Shown here one piece after another: positions 41,661-51,621 of a stretch of DNA of 56,051 nucleotides (its first letter is position 1; every line of letters starts with the position of its first letter). Under the pieces are notes generated by a model, which saw nothing but the letters and a program-made list of their open reading frames with translations, did no database searches and had not been told where the DNA came from. Origin of the DNA: Chryseobacterium gleum. GTDB lineage: Bacteria > Bacteroidota > Bacteroidia > Flavobacteriales_D > Crocinitomicaceae. A program made the position numbers and the translations under genes. The stretch lies in the NCBI GenBank assembly GCA_945888625.1, contig CAMDAH010000016.1:1-56051 (forward strand), read 5' to 3'.

Positions 41661-43115
41661 ATGAGAATTGCTGTACTGGTTTTACTTGCTTTTTTAGGTG
41701 CATTTACCTTTCCAAATTTTGGTCAAAACGCTAAATTACGGGCCTACGTAGACACCAAACAATTCTATGCTCCCACGGTTGGAAATTACTTGGAAATTCA
41801 ACTGCAATTTGTTGGCTACAGCCTAAATTACAAATCGTTAGAAGAGGGAATTCAATCAACCGCAGCTGTACAACTGAAGCTAATCTCAAAAGAAAATGAT
41901 ACAATTTCTGACACTTATCTACTGAATTCGCCTGTTTTTAGGGATAGTATCATTGATGATTTTTATGACATTCGCAGGATAAAACTTTTACCGGGAACCT
42001 ACGATTTTTCGCTGGTTATACAAGACATAAACAAAATGGATAATATTATACGTGCCAAGCAAACCATCGAGGTGCACGACTTACAAAATAAAGCTAGTAT
42101 TTCCTCAATTGAAATAGCGGAATATGCCTACCCTGATAGCTTGGAAGGCACATTTCAGAAATCTGGTTATTACATTATTCCGAGAATATCGAATTACTAC
42201 CCTACTCAATTTAATAAGCTACCCGTTTATTTGGAAGTCTACAATCTTCATTTATTGACCAAAGATTCTATCGTAGGCATAAAACAAACCTTAACAGATG
42301 TTGAAAATAAAGTGGAAATAGATAACTACACGACATTTAATAGATTGAAAAACAACGCTGTAAGCCCAATTTTCAAATCAATTGATTTAACTCTTCTACC
42401 CAGTGGTAAATACGCATTAAATTATGCCCTTGTTAATCGAAAAATGGAAAATACAGTTGTTGAAAGCTATGTTTTTGAGCGAACAAACGACTTTATGGAC
42501 AGTATGCAAGCGGACAATGTGGTGCTCGATCCAGCTTTTCAACTATCTATGCGTGAGGATAGCGTTTTATTTTTTCTTGAAAGTCTCATTCCAATTGCTA
42601 AACCAGCCGAAGTAAAAAATATAATTGCCACCATTAAAACAAAAGACATCGCTTTAATGCGTAAGCACATTCAGGCTTTTTGGAAGTACACCGCGCCCAA
42701 CAATTTTTACGATGCTTGGTTAAAATACAAAAGTCAAGTATTATTAGTGGAACAAGAATATGCTAATAATTTTCAAGAAGGATTTGAAACAGATCGTGGA
42801 CGCGTTTACTTGAAATACGGCACACCGAGCACTATTAACGCTCGCGAAACTTCACCGACAGAATATCCTTATGAAATTTGGATATATGACAAGATTGGCT
42901 CGTTTAGCAACAAGCGTTTTGTGTTCTACAACCCTGATTTGGTTAATAACGCCTACCGATTGTTACATTCCGACATGTTGGGAGAACTTAAAAATCCTGC
43001 TTGGCAGCAAACTTTGGTTAAACGGAATACCATGAATGGAGATATCGATAACCCAAACCTTTACAACCAGCGCGTTTGGGGAGGAAATAGTAACGACTTA
43101 TTTAGGCAATACTAA
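41661..43115 (+). CDS. GWxTD-domain secreted protein, 484 aa
   Basis: Signal peptide (MRIAVLVLLAFLGAFTFPNFG) and an N-terminal Ig-like beta region, then the GWxTD segment: FETDRGRVYLKYGTPSTIN with YPYEIWIY and RFVFYNPD. The family has no firm function and occurs in Bacteroidota envelope proteins. The helicase ends 22 bases before and the glycosyltransferase starts 6 bases after, so these form a likely run. Confidence 0.85.
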   Translation: MRIAVLVLLAFLGAFTFPNFGQNAKLRAYVDTKQFYAPTVGNYLEIQLQFVGYSLNYKSLEEGIQSTAAVQLKLISKENDTISDTYLLNSPVFRDSIIDDFYDIRRIKLLPGTYDFSLVIQDINKMDNIIRAKQTIEVHDLQNKASISSIEIAEYAYPDSLEGTFQKSGYYIIPRISNYYPTQFNKLPVYLEVYNLHLLTKDSIVGIKQTLTDVENKVEIDNYTTFNRLKNNAVSPIFKSIDLTLLPSGKYALNYALVNRKMENTVVESYVFERTNDFMDSMQADNVVLDPAFQLSMREDSVLFFLESLIPIAKPAEVKNIIATIKTKDIALMRKHIQAFWKYTAPNNFYDAWLKYKSQVLLVEQEYANNFQEGFETDRGRVYLKYGTPSTINARETSPTEYPYEIWIYDKIGSFSNKRFVFYNPDLVNNAYRLLHSDMLGELKNPAWQQTLVKRNTMNGDIDNPNLYNQRVWGGNSNDLFRQY

Positions 43116-43121
43116 TTACCT

Positions 43122-44141
43122 ATGCAAGACCTTGCTATCGTCATTTTAAATTTCAACGGAGTAAACCACCTAAGTCAATTTTTACCAAGTGTTTGTAGCT
43201 TCAGTAAAGATTATCCCATTCTTGTAATTGATAATGCGTCTACAGATGAATCTGTTTCCTTATTAAGCGAAAAATTCCCTCAAGTTGAACTAATAAAGTT
43301 AAAAGCTAATTTTGGATTTGCAGGAGGATACAATGAAGGACTTTCACAACTAAAGAATCGATATAAACTCCTTTTGTTATTAAACAGTGATGTTGAAGTG
43401 ACAGAAAACTGGTTACTTCCTCTACTTGCTACAATGACTGATGAGCATGTTGCTGCGTGTCAACCCAAAATTAAATCATACACGAGAAAAACACACTTTG
43501 AGCACGCTGGTGCTGCGGGTGGATATTTAGATAAAAATTACTATCCCTTTTGTCGTGGACGTATTTTTAGCCATTGCGAAGAAGATCATGGGCAATACAA
43601 TTATCCAGCTACGGTTACTTGGACTTCAGGTGCCGCTATGCTCGTTCGAGCAGACCTGTTTTATTCAATGGGCGGATTTGACCTCGACTTCTTCGCGCAC
43701 ATGGAGGAAATTGACCTTTGTCTTCGATTTAATCTCGCCGGTTATCGGCTGGTGTGCGAACCAAAATCAGTGGTTTATCACCTTGGCGGAGGAACAATGC
43801 CCTATGAATCGGCAACAAAACTATTTTTAAATTTCAGAAACAACTTGCTGCTAATACTAAAAAATCATCAAGGTATTTGGTTGCCCCGATTACTACAGCG
43901 AATGGTGCTTGATGGTTTGGCAGCCCTTCAATTTTTAATGAAAGGCAAATTAAACTTCTTTATGATGGTCTTTTTTGCGCACATGTCATTTTACACAAAA
44001 ATAGGCGCTACGTTGAAAAAAAGACGAGAAATAAAAAGTGTGGTAAAAAAATACGCAAGCTACAATGGGAACATCATTTGGGACTTTTACTTTAAAAAAA
44101 TTAGAACGTATGTTGGGATAAATAAAAGGAGATTTTCATGA
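43122..44141 (+). CDS. Family 2 glycosyltransferase, 339 aa
   Basis: GT-A fold: ILNFNGVNHL, VIDNASTDES (nucleotide-binding Asp), LLLLNSDVEV (metal-binding DxD-like NSD), then TWTSGAAMLVRADLF and FFAHMEEIDLCLRFNLAGY (the acceptor-site ED/DL motif). A WcaE/rhamnosyltransferase-type enzyme building surface glycan at the cytosolic membrane face; the C-terminus has a basic membrane-binding helix. Overlaps the GH92 gene by 4 bases. Confidence 0.9.
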   Translation: MQDLAIVILNFNGVNHLSQFLPSVCSFSKDYPILVIDNASTDESVSLLSEKFPQVELIKLKANFGFAGGYNEGLSQLKNRYKLLLLLNSDVEVTENWLLPLLATMTDEHVAACQPKIKSYTRKTHFEHAGAAGGYLDKNYYPFCRGRIFSHCEEDHGQYNYPATVTWTSGAAMLVRADLFYSMGGFDLDFFAHMEEIDLCLRFNLAGYRLVCEPKSVVYHLGGGTMPYESATKLFLNFRNNLLLILKNHQGIWLPRLLQRMVLDGLAALQFLMKGKLNFFMMVFFAHMSFYTKIGATLKKRREIKSVVKKYASYNGNIIWDFYFKKIRTYVGINKRRFS

Positions 44142-47131
44142 GAAAATATGTTATCCTCTTTCTTTTTGCAACTAGTTTTTTTTCTTTTTTCGGTCAAAAT
44201 CCCGTTAAGGAGTTGCAAGGTGCAAGCGATAGAGCACGTAATTTATTAAACATCGGTAATACAAGGCCCTTACCGCCAAGTAGCTACGTAAATCCGTTTA
44301 TTGGAACAGGCGGGCACGGACATACTTTCCCCGGAGCGACAGCACCATTTGGCATGGTCCAACTCAGTCCAGATACACGGGAAGATAATTGGGATGGATC
44401 TTCTGGTTATCATTATTCCGATTCCATAATTTACGGTTTCAGCCATACCCATTTAAGCGGTACAGGAATTCCCGATTATTGTGATTTGCTTTTCGTTCCC
44501 CAAGTTGGCAAACCCAAAATATTACCAGGATACAAAATTAAAAACGGCTATGGAAGCACTTTTGATCATCAAAATGAAACTGCTCGACCAGGATGCTACC
44601 AAGTAAAATTAAATAACGGGATAGCTGTTAAACTGACGGCAACAACTCGCGCAGGCATGCATGAATATATTTTTCCAGATAGTAAAGACAAACGAACAGT
44701 ATTGATTGATTTAGATCATAGAGATCGGTTAATCGCTGCCCAATTTACCCTCATCGATAAACAAAACATTAGTGGAAAAAGAATTTCATCATCTTGGGCA
44801 AAAGAACAGCACCTCTACTTTCATCTAAAGACCTCAGTTCCCTACTCAAAAGCCGAACTCATTACAAAAAATGGTCTACATAAACTACTTTTAACTTTCC
44901 CAAAAGAAACGAAAACACTTTTGATAAAAACAGGTATTTCTGCTGTTGACGAAAAAGGAGCACTTACAAACCTTGCGCTAGAAATACCAAATTGGGATTT
45001 TAACGAAATTGTTGCTAGCACAACACGCATGTGGGACAAAGAACTGTCGAAAATTGAAATAAGTGATCTAAATGATAAAAACCTTCGTATATTTTATACC
45101 GCGCTCTACCACACTTTTATTTCACCAAATCTATTTTCTGATTACGACGGCCGATACAGAGGTCGAGATAAGGCTATTCATTCTTTAACAAAAAAAGAGC
45201 AGCAGTACACCGTTTTTTCTCTTTGGGATACTTACCGTGCTGCACACCCGCTTTACACGCTTATTCAGCAAGAACGAACCAACCAATTCATTCGTACATT
45301 TTTGCGTCAGTATCAAGAGGGGGACGATTTACCTGTTTGGGAATTAGCCGGAAATGAAACAGAATGTATGATCGGCTACCATAGCGTCTCTGTAATTGCT
45401 GATGCCTACCTAAAAAACATCAAAGACTTCGATACCTTGGGAGCGCTCAAAGCGATGATTGCAACTTCAAATTTTGATGAATACGGCAAAAGTAGTTTTA
45501 ATAAACAAGGTTTTATAGATGCCGACCAAGAACCTGAATCCGTTTCTAAAACACTAGAATATGCCTATGATGCCTACTGCATTTATGAGATGGCAAAAAA
45601 AATGGGTGAAAACGAAATCGCCACTACCTACTTAAATAGAAGTTTTAACTTTATTAACCTATTTGATCCTTCTACCTCCTTTATGCGTGCTAGACGTGGA
45701 GCGCAGTGGTTTTCGCCGTTTGTACCGAGCGATGTAAATGTAAACTATACCGAAGCTAATAGTTGGCAATATTCCTTGTATGCGCCCCAATCCATTCCGC
45801 AACTTTGCAACATGGTGGGTGGAAAAAGTGAATTGGAAAACTGGTTAACTAATTTATTTACCACTACTTCGGCAATCTCAGGGCGAGAACAAGCAGATAT
45901 CACGGGATTAATAGGACAATACGCACATGGAAATGAGCCATCGCATCACATGGCTTATCTCTACAATTACACCAATAAGCCCTACTTGACCCAATTTTAT
46001 GTCGATAGTATTTTAAAAACAATGTATTCAAACACACCCGATGGACTGTCAGGCAATGAGGACTGTGGACAAATGAGTGCATGGTACGTTTTGAGTGCAA
46101 TGGGATTTTATCCTGTAACTCCAGGAAGCACTCGCTATGAAATTGGGAGGCCTTTGTTTGATCAGGTGCGTATTCAATTGGAAAACGGCAAAGAATTTGT
46201 CATTAAAACAATAGCGAATTCCGCTCAAAATAAATTTATTGACTATATTGAACTTAACGATTCAATAATAAGTACTAATACACTAGATCACAATGATATA
46301 GTTGCTGGAGGCGAGTTAGTATTTCACATGACCAATACCCCAAAAACAGCAAAAGAAATCCCTGTAGTAGAAAACAAATGGCTTGAGCTTGGCTTACCAA
46401 ATGAATTTGTTCCCGTTCCCTACATATGCAATGAGTCGCGCATTTTTGATGACCTTATAAAAATAACTTGTGGGGTAAATCGCTCAAGAAAGCAGGAAGA
46501 CTTGCAAATTTACTATTCACTGGATTCCAATGTATGGGAAAGATTTCAGGAGCCAATTAGTATCAGTTCATCATGTAGAATATGGCTCAAAACAATAAAA
46601 ACAATTAGTCTTAAATCGTATGAAAGTGCCGTTGTATCGAGCTATTTCATTAAAAAAGATGCCGGAATAACACTCCACTTATCAACTCCCTTTTCAAGTC
46701 AATATGCAGCGTCAGGTGCAAACAGCCTAATTGATGGCATTCGCGGTGGAAACGAGTATAGAACAGGAGATTGGCAAGGATTCTATGGTAAAGACGTAGC
46801 TGCAGAAGTTGTCTTTAGCGAACCAAGAACATTAAATGAAGTGGGGGTTTCGTTTATTCGTGATGTTAGGTCATGGATATTCTTTCCGAGTTCAATTCGT
46901 ATCGAAACATCTGTAGATGGAGTCAATTACACCTTATTGAAGTATGTTAATTTTCCTGCCTTGAGTGAAAATGATGCAACTGTTTTAAAAAATGAATTCC
47001 TAACGGATGCCGGTAAAAACGTAATCAAATCCATCCGTTTTATTATTCAAAATGCCGGTAACTGTCCGAAGTGGCATTTAGGAAATGGTAATCCGTCATG
47101 GCTTTTTTTAGACGAATTGATCATTCGCTAG
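44138..47131 (+). CDS. GH92 family alpha-mannosidase, 997 aa
   Basis: Signal peptide (YVILFLFATSFFSFFG) then the GH92 N-terminal block: PFIGTGGHGHTFPGATAPFGM, SSGYHYSDS and YGFSHTHLSGTG. The catalytic barrel includes VFSLWDTYRAAHPL and NEPSHHMAYLYNY, and NEDCGQMSAWYV with the catalytic Glu/Asp region. The C-terminal 200 residues form a beta-sandwich carbohydrate-binding domain. Exo-acting Ca-dependent mannosidase for external or self N-glycan-like material. Overlaps the GT2 gene by 4 bases. Confidence 0.95.
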   Translation: MRKYVILFLFATSFFSFFGQNPVKELQGASDRARNLLNIGNTRPLPPSSYVNPFIGTGGHGHTFPGATAPFGMVQLSPDTREDNWDGSSGYHYSDSIIYGFSHTHLSGTGIPDYCDLLFVPQVGKPKILPGYKIKNGYGSTFDHQNETARPGCYQVKLNNGIAVKLTATTRAGMHEYIFPDSKDKRTVLIDLDHRDRLIAAQFTLIDKQNISGKRISSSWAKEQHLYFHLKTSVPYSKAELITKNGLHKLLLTFPKETKTLLIKTGISAVDEKGALTNLALEIPNWDFNEIVASTTRMWDKELSKIEISDLNDKNLRIFYTALYHTFISPNLFSDYDGRYRGRDKAIHSLTKKEQQYTVFSLWDTYRAAHPLYTLIQQERTNQFIRTFLRQYQEGDDLPVWELAGNETECMIGYHSVSVIADAYLKNIKDFDTLGALKAMIATSNFDEYGKSSFNKQGFIDADQEPESVSKTLEYAYDAYCIYEMAKKMGENEIATTYLNRSFNFINLFDPSTSFMRARRGAQWFSPFVPSDVNVNYTEANSWQYSLYAPQSIPQLCNMVGGKSELENWLTNLFTTTSAISGREQADITGLIGQYAHGNEPSHHMAYLYNYTNKPYLTQFYVDSILKTMYSNTPDGLSGNEDCGQMSAWYVLSAMGFYPVTPGSTRYEIGRPLFDQVRIQLENGKEFVIKTIANSAQNKFIDYIELNDSIISTNTLDHNDIVAGGELVFHMTNTPKTAKEIPVVENKWLELGLPNEFVPVPYICNESRIFDDLIKITCGVNRSRKQEDLQIYYSLDSNVWERFQEPISISSSCRIWLKTIKTISLKSYESAVVSSYFIKKDAGITLHLSTPFSSQYAASGANSLIDGIRGGNEYRTGDWQGFYGKDVAAEVVFSEPRTLNEVGVSFIRDVRSWIFFPSSIRIETSVDGVNYTLLKYVNFPALSENDATVLKNEFLTDAGKNVIKSIRFIIQNAGNCPKWHLGNGNPSWLFLDELIIR

Positions 47132-47146
47132 ACAAAATCAATATCG

Positions 47147-47857
47147 TTAAATCATTCCGCCGCTTACCGAAATCGTTTGTCCATTGATATAATTAGCATT
47201 TTCTTTTATCAGAAAAGATACTAGCTCGGCAATGTTATTGGAATTTCCTAGTTCATGTGAAGGAATTGACTTCAATAATTCAGTTCTTAGCGCCTCGGGT
47301 ATTTCGCGGATCATCCCAGCATCCATATATCCTGGTGCAATTGCGTTAACAGTAATATTGCTTGCTCCAAGCTCTGCTGCCATTGTACGCGTCAAACCAA
47401 TTAAAGCACTCTTGCTTGCAGCGTAAGTACTCGTGCCAGGAATCCCTTTTTGCGCTACAACAGACGATAAAAATATAATTCTACCCCAAGTGTTATTTCG
47501 CATTTGAGGAATAAATAACTGACTTAAATAAAAAGGAGCAAAGTAATTGATAACATTTACCTTTTCGAATTCTTCTTTGGTAACTTTCCATGACATTCCA
47601 GCACTGGCTACTCCAGCAGCATGGATAAGCACATCTACGCCAACGGTTTCGTTAAATAAATTAGTCAATTCATTATCCAAAGACAGATTCGCCTTTATTA
47701 ATTTTGTTTGCTCAGGAAATTTCGAGCAAATTTGTCCAAGCGCAGCAGCATTCGAATTACAATGCAAATAGACAAAATGCCCCTCATGCAACAAAGATGC
47801 TGCGATTATTAAACCCAAACCTCCAGAGGCGCCCGTAAGTAAAATACGATTATGCAT
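47147..47857 (-). CDS. SDR family oxidoreductase (FabG-like), 236 aa
   Basis: Classical SDR: LLTGASGGLGLIIAASL (NAD(P) loop), VLIHAAGVAS (NAAG-like), IFLSSVVAQKGIPGTSTY then AASKSALIGLTR (Ser, Tyr-x3-Lys), and a C-terminal GQTISVSGGM. FabG-like 3-oxoacyl reductase or sugar-modifying reductase. Last gene of a four-gene overlapping minus-strand operon; overlaps the GNAT gene by 8 bases. Confidence 0.9.
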   Translation of the reverse strand: MHNRILLTGASGGLGLIIAASLLHEGHFVYLHCNSNAAALGQICSKFPEQTKLIKANLSLDNELTNLFNETVGVDVLIHAAGVASAGMSWKVTKEEFEKVNVINYFAPFYLSQLFIPQMRNNTWGRIIFLSSVVAQKGIPGTSTYAASKSALIGLTRTMAAELGASNITVNAIAPGYMDAGMIREIPEALRTELLKSIPSHELGNSNNIAELVSFLIKENANYINGQTISVSGGMI

Positions 47858-48770
47858 TTAGCTTATATTTTTTGTTAACCCAATTTTTAGCAGGCCAAGG
47901 AAGATTATTTAATGACAAAAGTAAATAATTCATATCAATCGCCCCAAACTTCAAATTGAATTCTCGTAAGCCTTTGGAATTACTCCCACCAAAATCAAAA
48001 TAATTTAGCTTATTGCAATACACTTTTAAGGCGTGATCATGAAGCGCTGCCATGGCTCCAATTGATTTCCCCATTTTGTTTACAGCTCCTTTTAGGAATA
48101 GGACTTGGTGTTGGGAAACTAGATAAAACGAGGAGGCAATTAATTCATTCGAAGCATATGCATTAATCTGATAAGCACAATTTGCGGCGTTTGCAGCAAT
48201 CATAAGTTGACTAATAGCAGTATACTCCTTGTTTCCGAGGTGCGTAAATTCACCGCCTTTTTCATTTTTAAATAATTCAACTAAGGTTTGAGGGTCAAAA
48301 ACTGCACGAACTTCAATACCTGCCGAAATGGACTTTTTCAATAATCGTTTGATGTTTTCCGAATAATTTTGATGCGCTTGCTCGTAGGAAATGTCCAATT
48401 TAACAAGCTGAAAACATCGGGCAGTAGATGATAATTCAGCGTCATTAAAGTTGGTAGATGTTCCAAAATATGAAAAATTAAACTTTTTTACCGCCATCAA
48501 CATTTGCGCAAGAACGTCATCGGAATAAGGACCAATAACATTAAATTCGCGGGTGAATATGGGCTGAACAAAAAAATTAAAGCCCATTTTGATTGTTGAC
48601 GTAAGGGGAAAAATACACTCATAATCGTTGTATACGAGTGCTTTCCACTTTGGAGATACGGCGTCTAAATACCATGAAAAATGAAAAAACTGACTTGGAT
48701 TTTCGTACTGTTCCACCAATGCATCCCATTTAATTCGATTGACAGTTTCAGACGAAAGTACTTGAATCAT
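47850..48770 (-). CDS. GNAT/FemAB-like acyltransferase, 306 aa
   Basis: The C-terminal half has the acyl-CoA-type fold: SSFYLVSQHQVLFLKGAV, MAALHDHALKVYCNKLNYFD then GGSNSKGLREFNLKFGA, which is the FemAB/GNAT signature end. N-terminal half carries a related subdomain (FHFSWYLDAVSPKWKALV). Such enzymes attach acyl or amino-acyl groups to sugars or peptides. Overlaps both neighbours (4 and 8 bases), so it belongs to one glycan-modifying operon. Confidence 0.75.
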   Translation of the reverse strand: MIQVLSSETVNRIKWDALVEQYENPSQFFHFSWYLDAVSPKWKALVYNDYECIFPLTSTIKMGFNFFVQPIFTREFNVIGPYSDDVLAQMLMAVKKFNFSYFGTSTNFNDAELSSTARCFQLVKLDISYEQAHQNYSENIKRLLKKSISAGIEVRAVFDPQTLVELFKNEKGGEFTHLGNKEYTAISQLMIAANAANCAYQINAYASNELIASSFYLVSQHQVLFLKGAVNKMGKSIGAMAALHDHALKVYCNKLNYFDFGGSNSKGLREFNLKFGAIDMNYLLLSLNNLPWPAKNWVNKKYKLNA

Positions 48771-49738
48771 ACTAATTGACTTAATGATACAAATTCCACA
48801 TCCTGCTTATGCTTGGCCATGAACATAGCTAATTTATCCAATGAATAAAGAGTACAGGCCTTAGGATGTCCAATAACCACCAGGTGAGGTGCTTTCTCTT
48901 TTCGAGCGACCTTTAATGCACTTTCAAGTTGCGATATAAAATACCCATCAGCACTTAAGCAAAATGTATTTTTTTTCATCAGTAAATCGATCTTAGACCC
49001 ACCACCCGCGGCGGGAAATCCATTTCCAATTGGCTTGTGGCGTTTTGGATCCCACCTTCCCAATAAAAATAAACGCCAAAAAAACAGCGGAGAATACCTG
49101 CGCGATGTAATTGGCAACTCATAAAAATCACCCTTGTTATTTTCAATCAACACATCCTTATCAAATCGCCAAACTGCCGCATTTGGCGCATTTAAAAAAT
49201 CGTAAAAATAGGGAGTCACTGTATTTTTTCCTCCATAAAAAACAGAGGAATCCACTAAAATACCCAATTGAATAAAAGCATCTCTTAGGTTATGAAAAGG
49301 TTGTATGCACCACCCCCCTGCTCTAAACGTTTGAATTGGTTTTTCACTAAATTGCTGTACTTCATTAAAATAAGTGGTCATTATGCTAGCAATATCTTCA
49401 GCTTTAAAATCCGATAGTTTATATCGCCTAATATCGTGTATCCATTCGTCATTTTCGTAATGAACATCTTCCCAATGTGGGTGAATGTGTAAACCCGTCT
49501 CGTGCCCGCTATTGTCCCACGACTTAATTTGTGCTTTCACTAAATTGAGGTCAGCTGTTGCTTGCTCAAACTTTTTTGCATGCACCAAGTAACCCGCATC
49601 GGGAAAAAAGGTGAATTTTGCTTGATTAGCCGCTGCAATTTGAAGAAGGTCATTAGTTGGTTGAATCATGCATTGTTGTACAGTTCCGGACTTTTCACCG
49701 AAAAACATTTCATAATCCCAGGTGAATGCTATTTTCAA
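48767..49738 (-). CDS. Polysaccharide-deacetylase-like protein, 323 aa
   Basis: NodB-type layout: TWDYEMFFG (first metal Asp), FFPDAGYLVH, GHETGLHIHPHWEDVHY (metal His pair), FRAGGWCIQPFHN and a late LVVIGHPKA. It has no signal peptide, so it acts in the cytosol or on lipid-linked sugar at the inner face. In this context it may remove acetyl groups from N-acetyl sugars before transfer by the neighbouring acyltransferases. Overlaps both neighbours by 4 bases. Confidence 0.8.
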   Translation of the reverse strand: MKIAFTWDYEMFFGEKSGTVQQCMIQPTNDLLQIAAANQAKFTFFPDAGYLVHAKKFEQATADLNLVKAQIKSWDNSGHETGLHIHPHWEDVHYENDEWIHDIRRYKLSDFKAEDIASIMTTYFNEVQQFSEKPIQTFRAGGWCIQPFHNLRDAFIQLGILVDSSVFYGGKNTVTPYFYDFLNAPNAAVWRFDKDVLIENNKGDFYELPITSRRYSPLFFWRLFLLGRWDPKRHKPIGNGFPAAGGGSKIDLLMKKNTFCLSADGYFISQLESALKVARKEKAPHLVVIGHPKACTLYSLDKLAMFMAKHKQDVEFVSLSQLV

Positions 49739-50637
49739 TTTAAACTACCATTTGGGGTGTACATCGTTGTACCATTCAATTCGAAAGCCTGTATCATCGT
49801 CTTAAACATTAAATCAGCGTCAAATAACAAGCAGTTTGCTTCGCCAAGTTTAACCCATTGACATGCTTTATTCTCCAAAAATAAAGGAATTAATTCATCA
49901 CATTTTCTTTTTTTAGAATAAACCGGATTGTGCACCTTTGTTTTAACAAGATGGAGCACATTATTTTCATCTTTCACCTTCAATTCAAAAACATCCTGGT
50001 GATAAATAGGATAAGGAAAATCAACAGCATCCTCCAAAGTATGCAAATTTGTTCCCGCATTGTCTAAAGTGACGCCCACATATAAAATTTTACCTTTTAG
50101 TTCACACAATCGATAAAAGGGCGAATTCGAGTTGTAGGGTGTTAGCTGTCCAAAATGGCCTTGGGTTAAAAATGCTGCTTGTGGTCCGAGGGCGCAAACC
50201 GATTCGGTCGGATGTAAACTTCGCTTAACGTTTGGCAAGCGCCTAAAATTTTCTGAAATAGCCCCCATTGCTGAAGGCGTTTCGTTAACATCAAATAAAG
50301 GTGAGGAAGAAGCATAGTCAAATTGTAGCGCGGATACCGGTGATGAAGGCATTAACAAGTTACCCTGATCACCCACCACATTTTGTAAGGCACAGATAAC
50401 CGTTGCAGGACCATCCTGCACAAAGCCAATTTGCCGAAGACTTGCATGCACCAAAAGTGAGTCCCCGCTTACGATACCCATGCTTTGTAATTGGGCTTCC
50501 AAGAGACCAAGCGATAATAAATCCCCCGATTTTTCTGCAAGAGATAATTTTTCATTAAATTTTTTGCGCTTTAACTCTTTGAATTTGTTTAAAATAAAAC
50601 GAGGGATATAGCTACGAAATCTATTGATAAACTTCAT
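49735..50637 (-). CDS. AAC(3)-like N-acetyltransferase, 300 aa
   Basis: Family signature of antibiotic/sugar 3-N-acetyltransferases: LLVHASLRQIGFVQDGPATV, LLMPSSPVSA, RSLHPTESVCALGP and GKILYVGVTLDN then TNLHTLEDAVDFPY. The N-terminus adds a basic helix (KFINRFRSYIPRFIL). Placed with a deacetylase and a GNAT it more likely re-acetylates a cell-surface sugar than gives drug resistance. First gene of the four-gene overlapping operon. Confidence 0.85.
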   Translation of the reverse strand: MKFINRFRSYIPRFILNKFKELKRKKFNEKLSLAEKSGDLLSLGLLEAQLQSMGIVSGDSLLVHASLRQIGFVQDGPATVICALQNVVGDQGNLLMPSSPVSALQFDYASSSPLFDVNETPSAMGAISENFRRLPNVKRSLHPTESVCALGPQAAFLTQGHFGQLTPYNSNSPFYRLCELKGKILYVGVTLDNAGTNLHTLEDAVDFPYPIYHQDVFELKVKDENNVLHLVKTKVHNPVYSKKRKCDELIPLFLENKACQWVKLGEANCLLFDADLMFKTMIQAFELNGTTMYTPNGSLN

Positions 50638-50687
50638 TATTTATGCTGGTAATAAGACATTGGTTAATTAACTATGTTTACCGGGGA

Positions 50688-51086
50688 TTATTTACAAGTA
50701 GTCCCATCCGTGAAATGCACTCGGATAATACTCACCTTAACTTTATTTGCTTCGCTAACCCAAGTTGTAGAACCATCTTTCAGGGATTCGCCCGGTAGTT
50801 TAGGTCCAAAGAAATTGCCAGCTTGCCATTTAAAATTTTGTGTTCCTTTCACTTCATCAAATCCATTTAGAAAAGTAACCTTGTAATCTATTGCATCCAT
50901 ATTTTTGGCCGAATTATTTTTAAAAACCACGAAAAACCCCACATTTTTACCCATTAATTCCTGGTTATAGCTCTTTACCACTTCGATACCACATTTATCA
51001 GTGGGTGCTAGAGAAAAGGCTAGTAGTACAAATCCAAGCAAAATCAATTCAATTAAAAGTAAAGGCTTAAAGAAATATATTTTCAT
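50688..51086 (-). CDS. Secreted or membrane-anchored small protein, 132 aa
   Basis: An uncleaved-looking hydrophobic N-terminal helix (LLLIELILLGFVLLAFSLA) leads into a beta-sandwich-like domain (CGIEVVKSYNQEL, FFVVFKNNSAKNMDAIDY, TTWVSEANKVKVSIIRV). The strand pattern resembles FxLYD-type periplasmic domains, weakly. Four other genes on the same strand lie below it. No specific role can be given. Confidence 0.6.
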   Translation of the reverse strand: MKIYFFKPLLLIELILLGFVLLAFSLAPTDKCGIEVVKSYNQELMGKNVGFFVVFKNNSAKNMDAIDYKVTFLNGFDEVKGTQNFKWQAGNFFGPKLPGESLKDGSTTWVSEANKVKVSIIRVHFTDGTTCK

Positions 51087-51186
51087 GTTTTTTTTTGATT
51101 AAATTTAGCAATATAAAACAAAATGGGTAACACATATCACGAAAAATAACTAAATTCGTACAAATACACCTCTAAATTTCTAAAAA

Positions 51187-51570
51187 ATGAAAAAATTTAT
51201 CTTGCTATCAATTGCCATTTTAACTTTTAATATGGTAAGTATTGCCCAAACACAAACACCGGAGCAAAGAGCCAAAGCACAAACAGAAAAAATGACTACT
51301 GAACTGACTTTATCAACTTCGCAAGTAGCTAGTGTATACGAAGTGAATTATGGTATCATTTTAAAAAATGAGGCAATGCGAAATGCTACCTACACGGAAG
51401 ATGTGAAGAAACAGGCCATTCAACAAAATAACGAAGCAAGAAAATCAATGTTAAAATCCATTCTTACTGTTGACCAATACCGACTTTTCGAACAAAAGTT
51501 GGAAGAAAAAAAGCAAATTAAAAAACAAGTTCGTCAAAAAGTTAAAAAGGAAAAACAAAAGAAAGATTAA
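51187..51570 (+). CDS. Small exported Spy/LTXXQ-like helical protein, 127 aa
   Basis: Signal peptide (FILLSIAILTFNMVSIAQ), then a purely helical, charged chain: TPEQRAKAQTEKMTTELTLS with the LTxxQ-like TLSTSQVASVY, a MLKSILTVDQYRLFEQ helix, and a very basic end (KKQIKKQVRQKVKKEKQKKD). Similar to small periplasmic chaperone-like proteins of the Spy/CpxP type in Bacteroidota. The next gene starts 51 bases on. Confidence 0.7.
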   Translation: MKKFILLSIAILTFNMVSIAQTQTPEQRAKAQTEKMTTELTLSTSQVASVYEVNYGIILKNEAMRNATYTEDVKKQAIQQNNEARKSMLKSILTVDQYRLFEQKLEEKKQIKKQVRQKVKKEKQKKD

Positions 51571-51621
51571 CCAAGGTTAAGCGTCTACACAAATTGTCAA
51601 AGTCAACAATTTTTAATTTTC

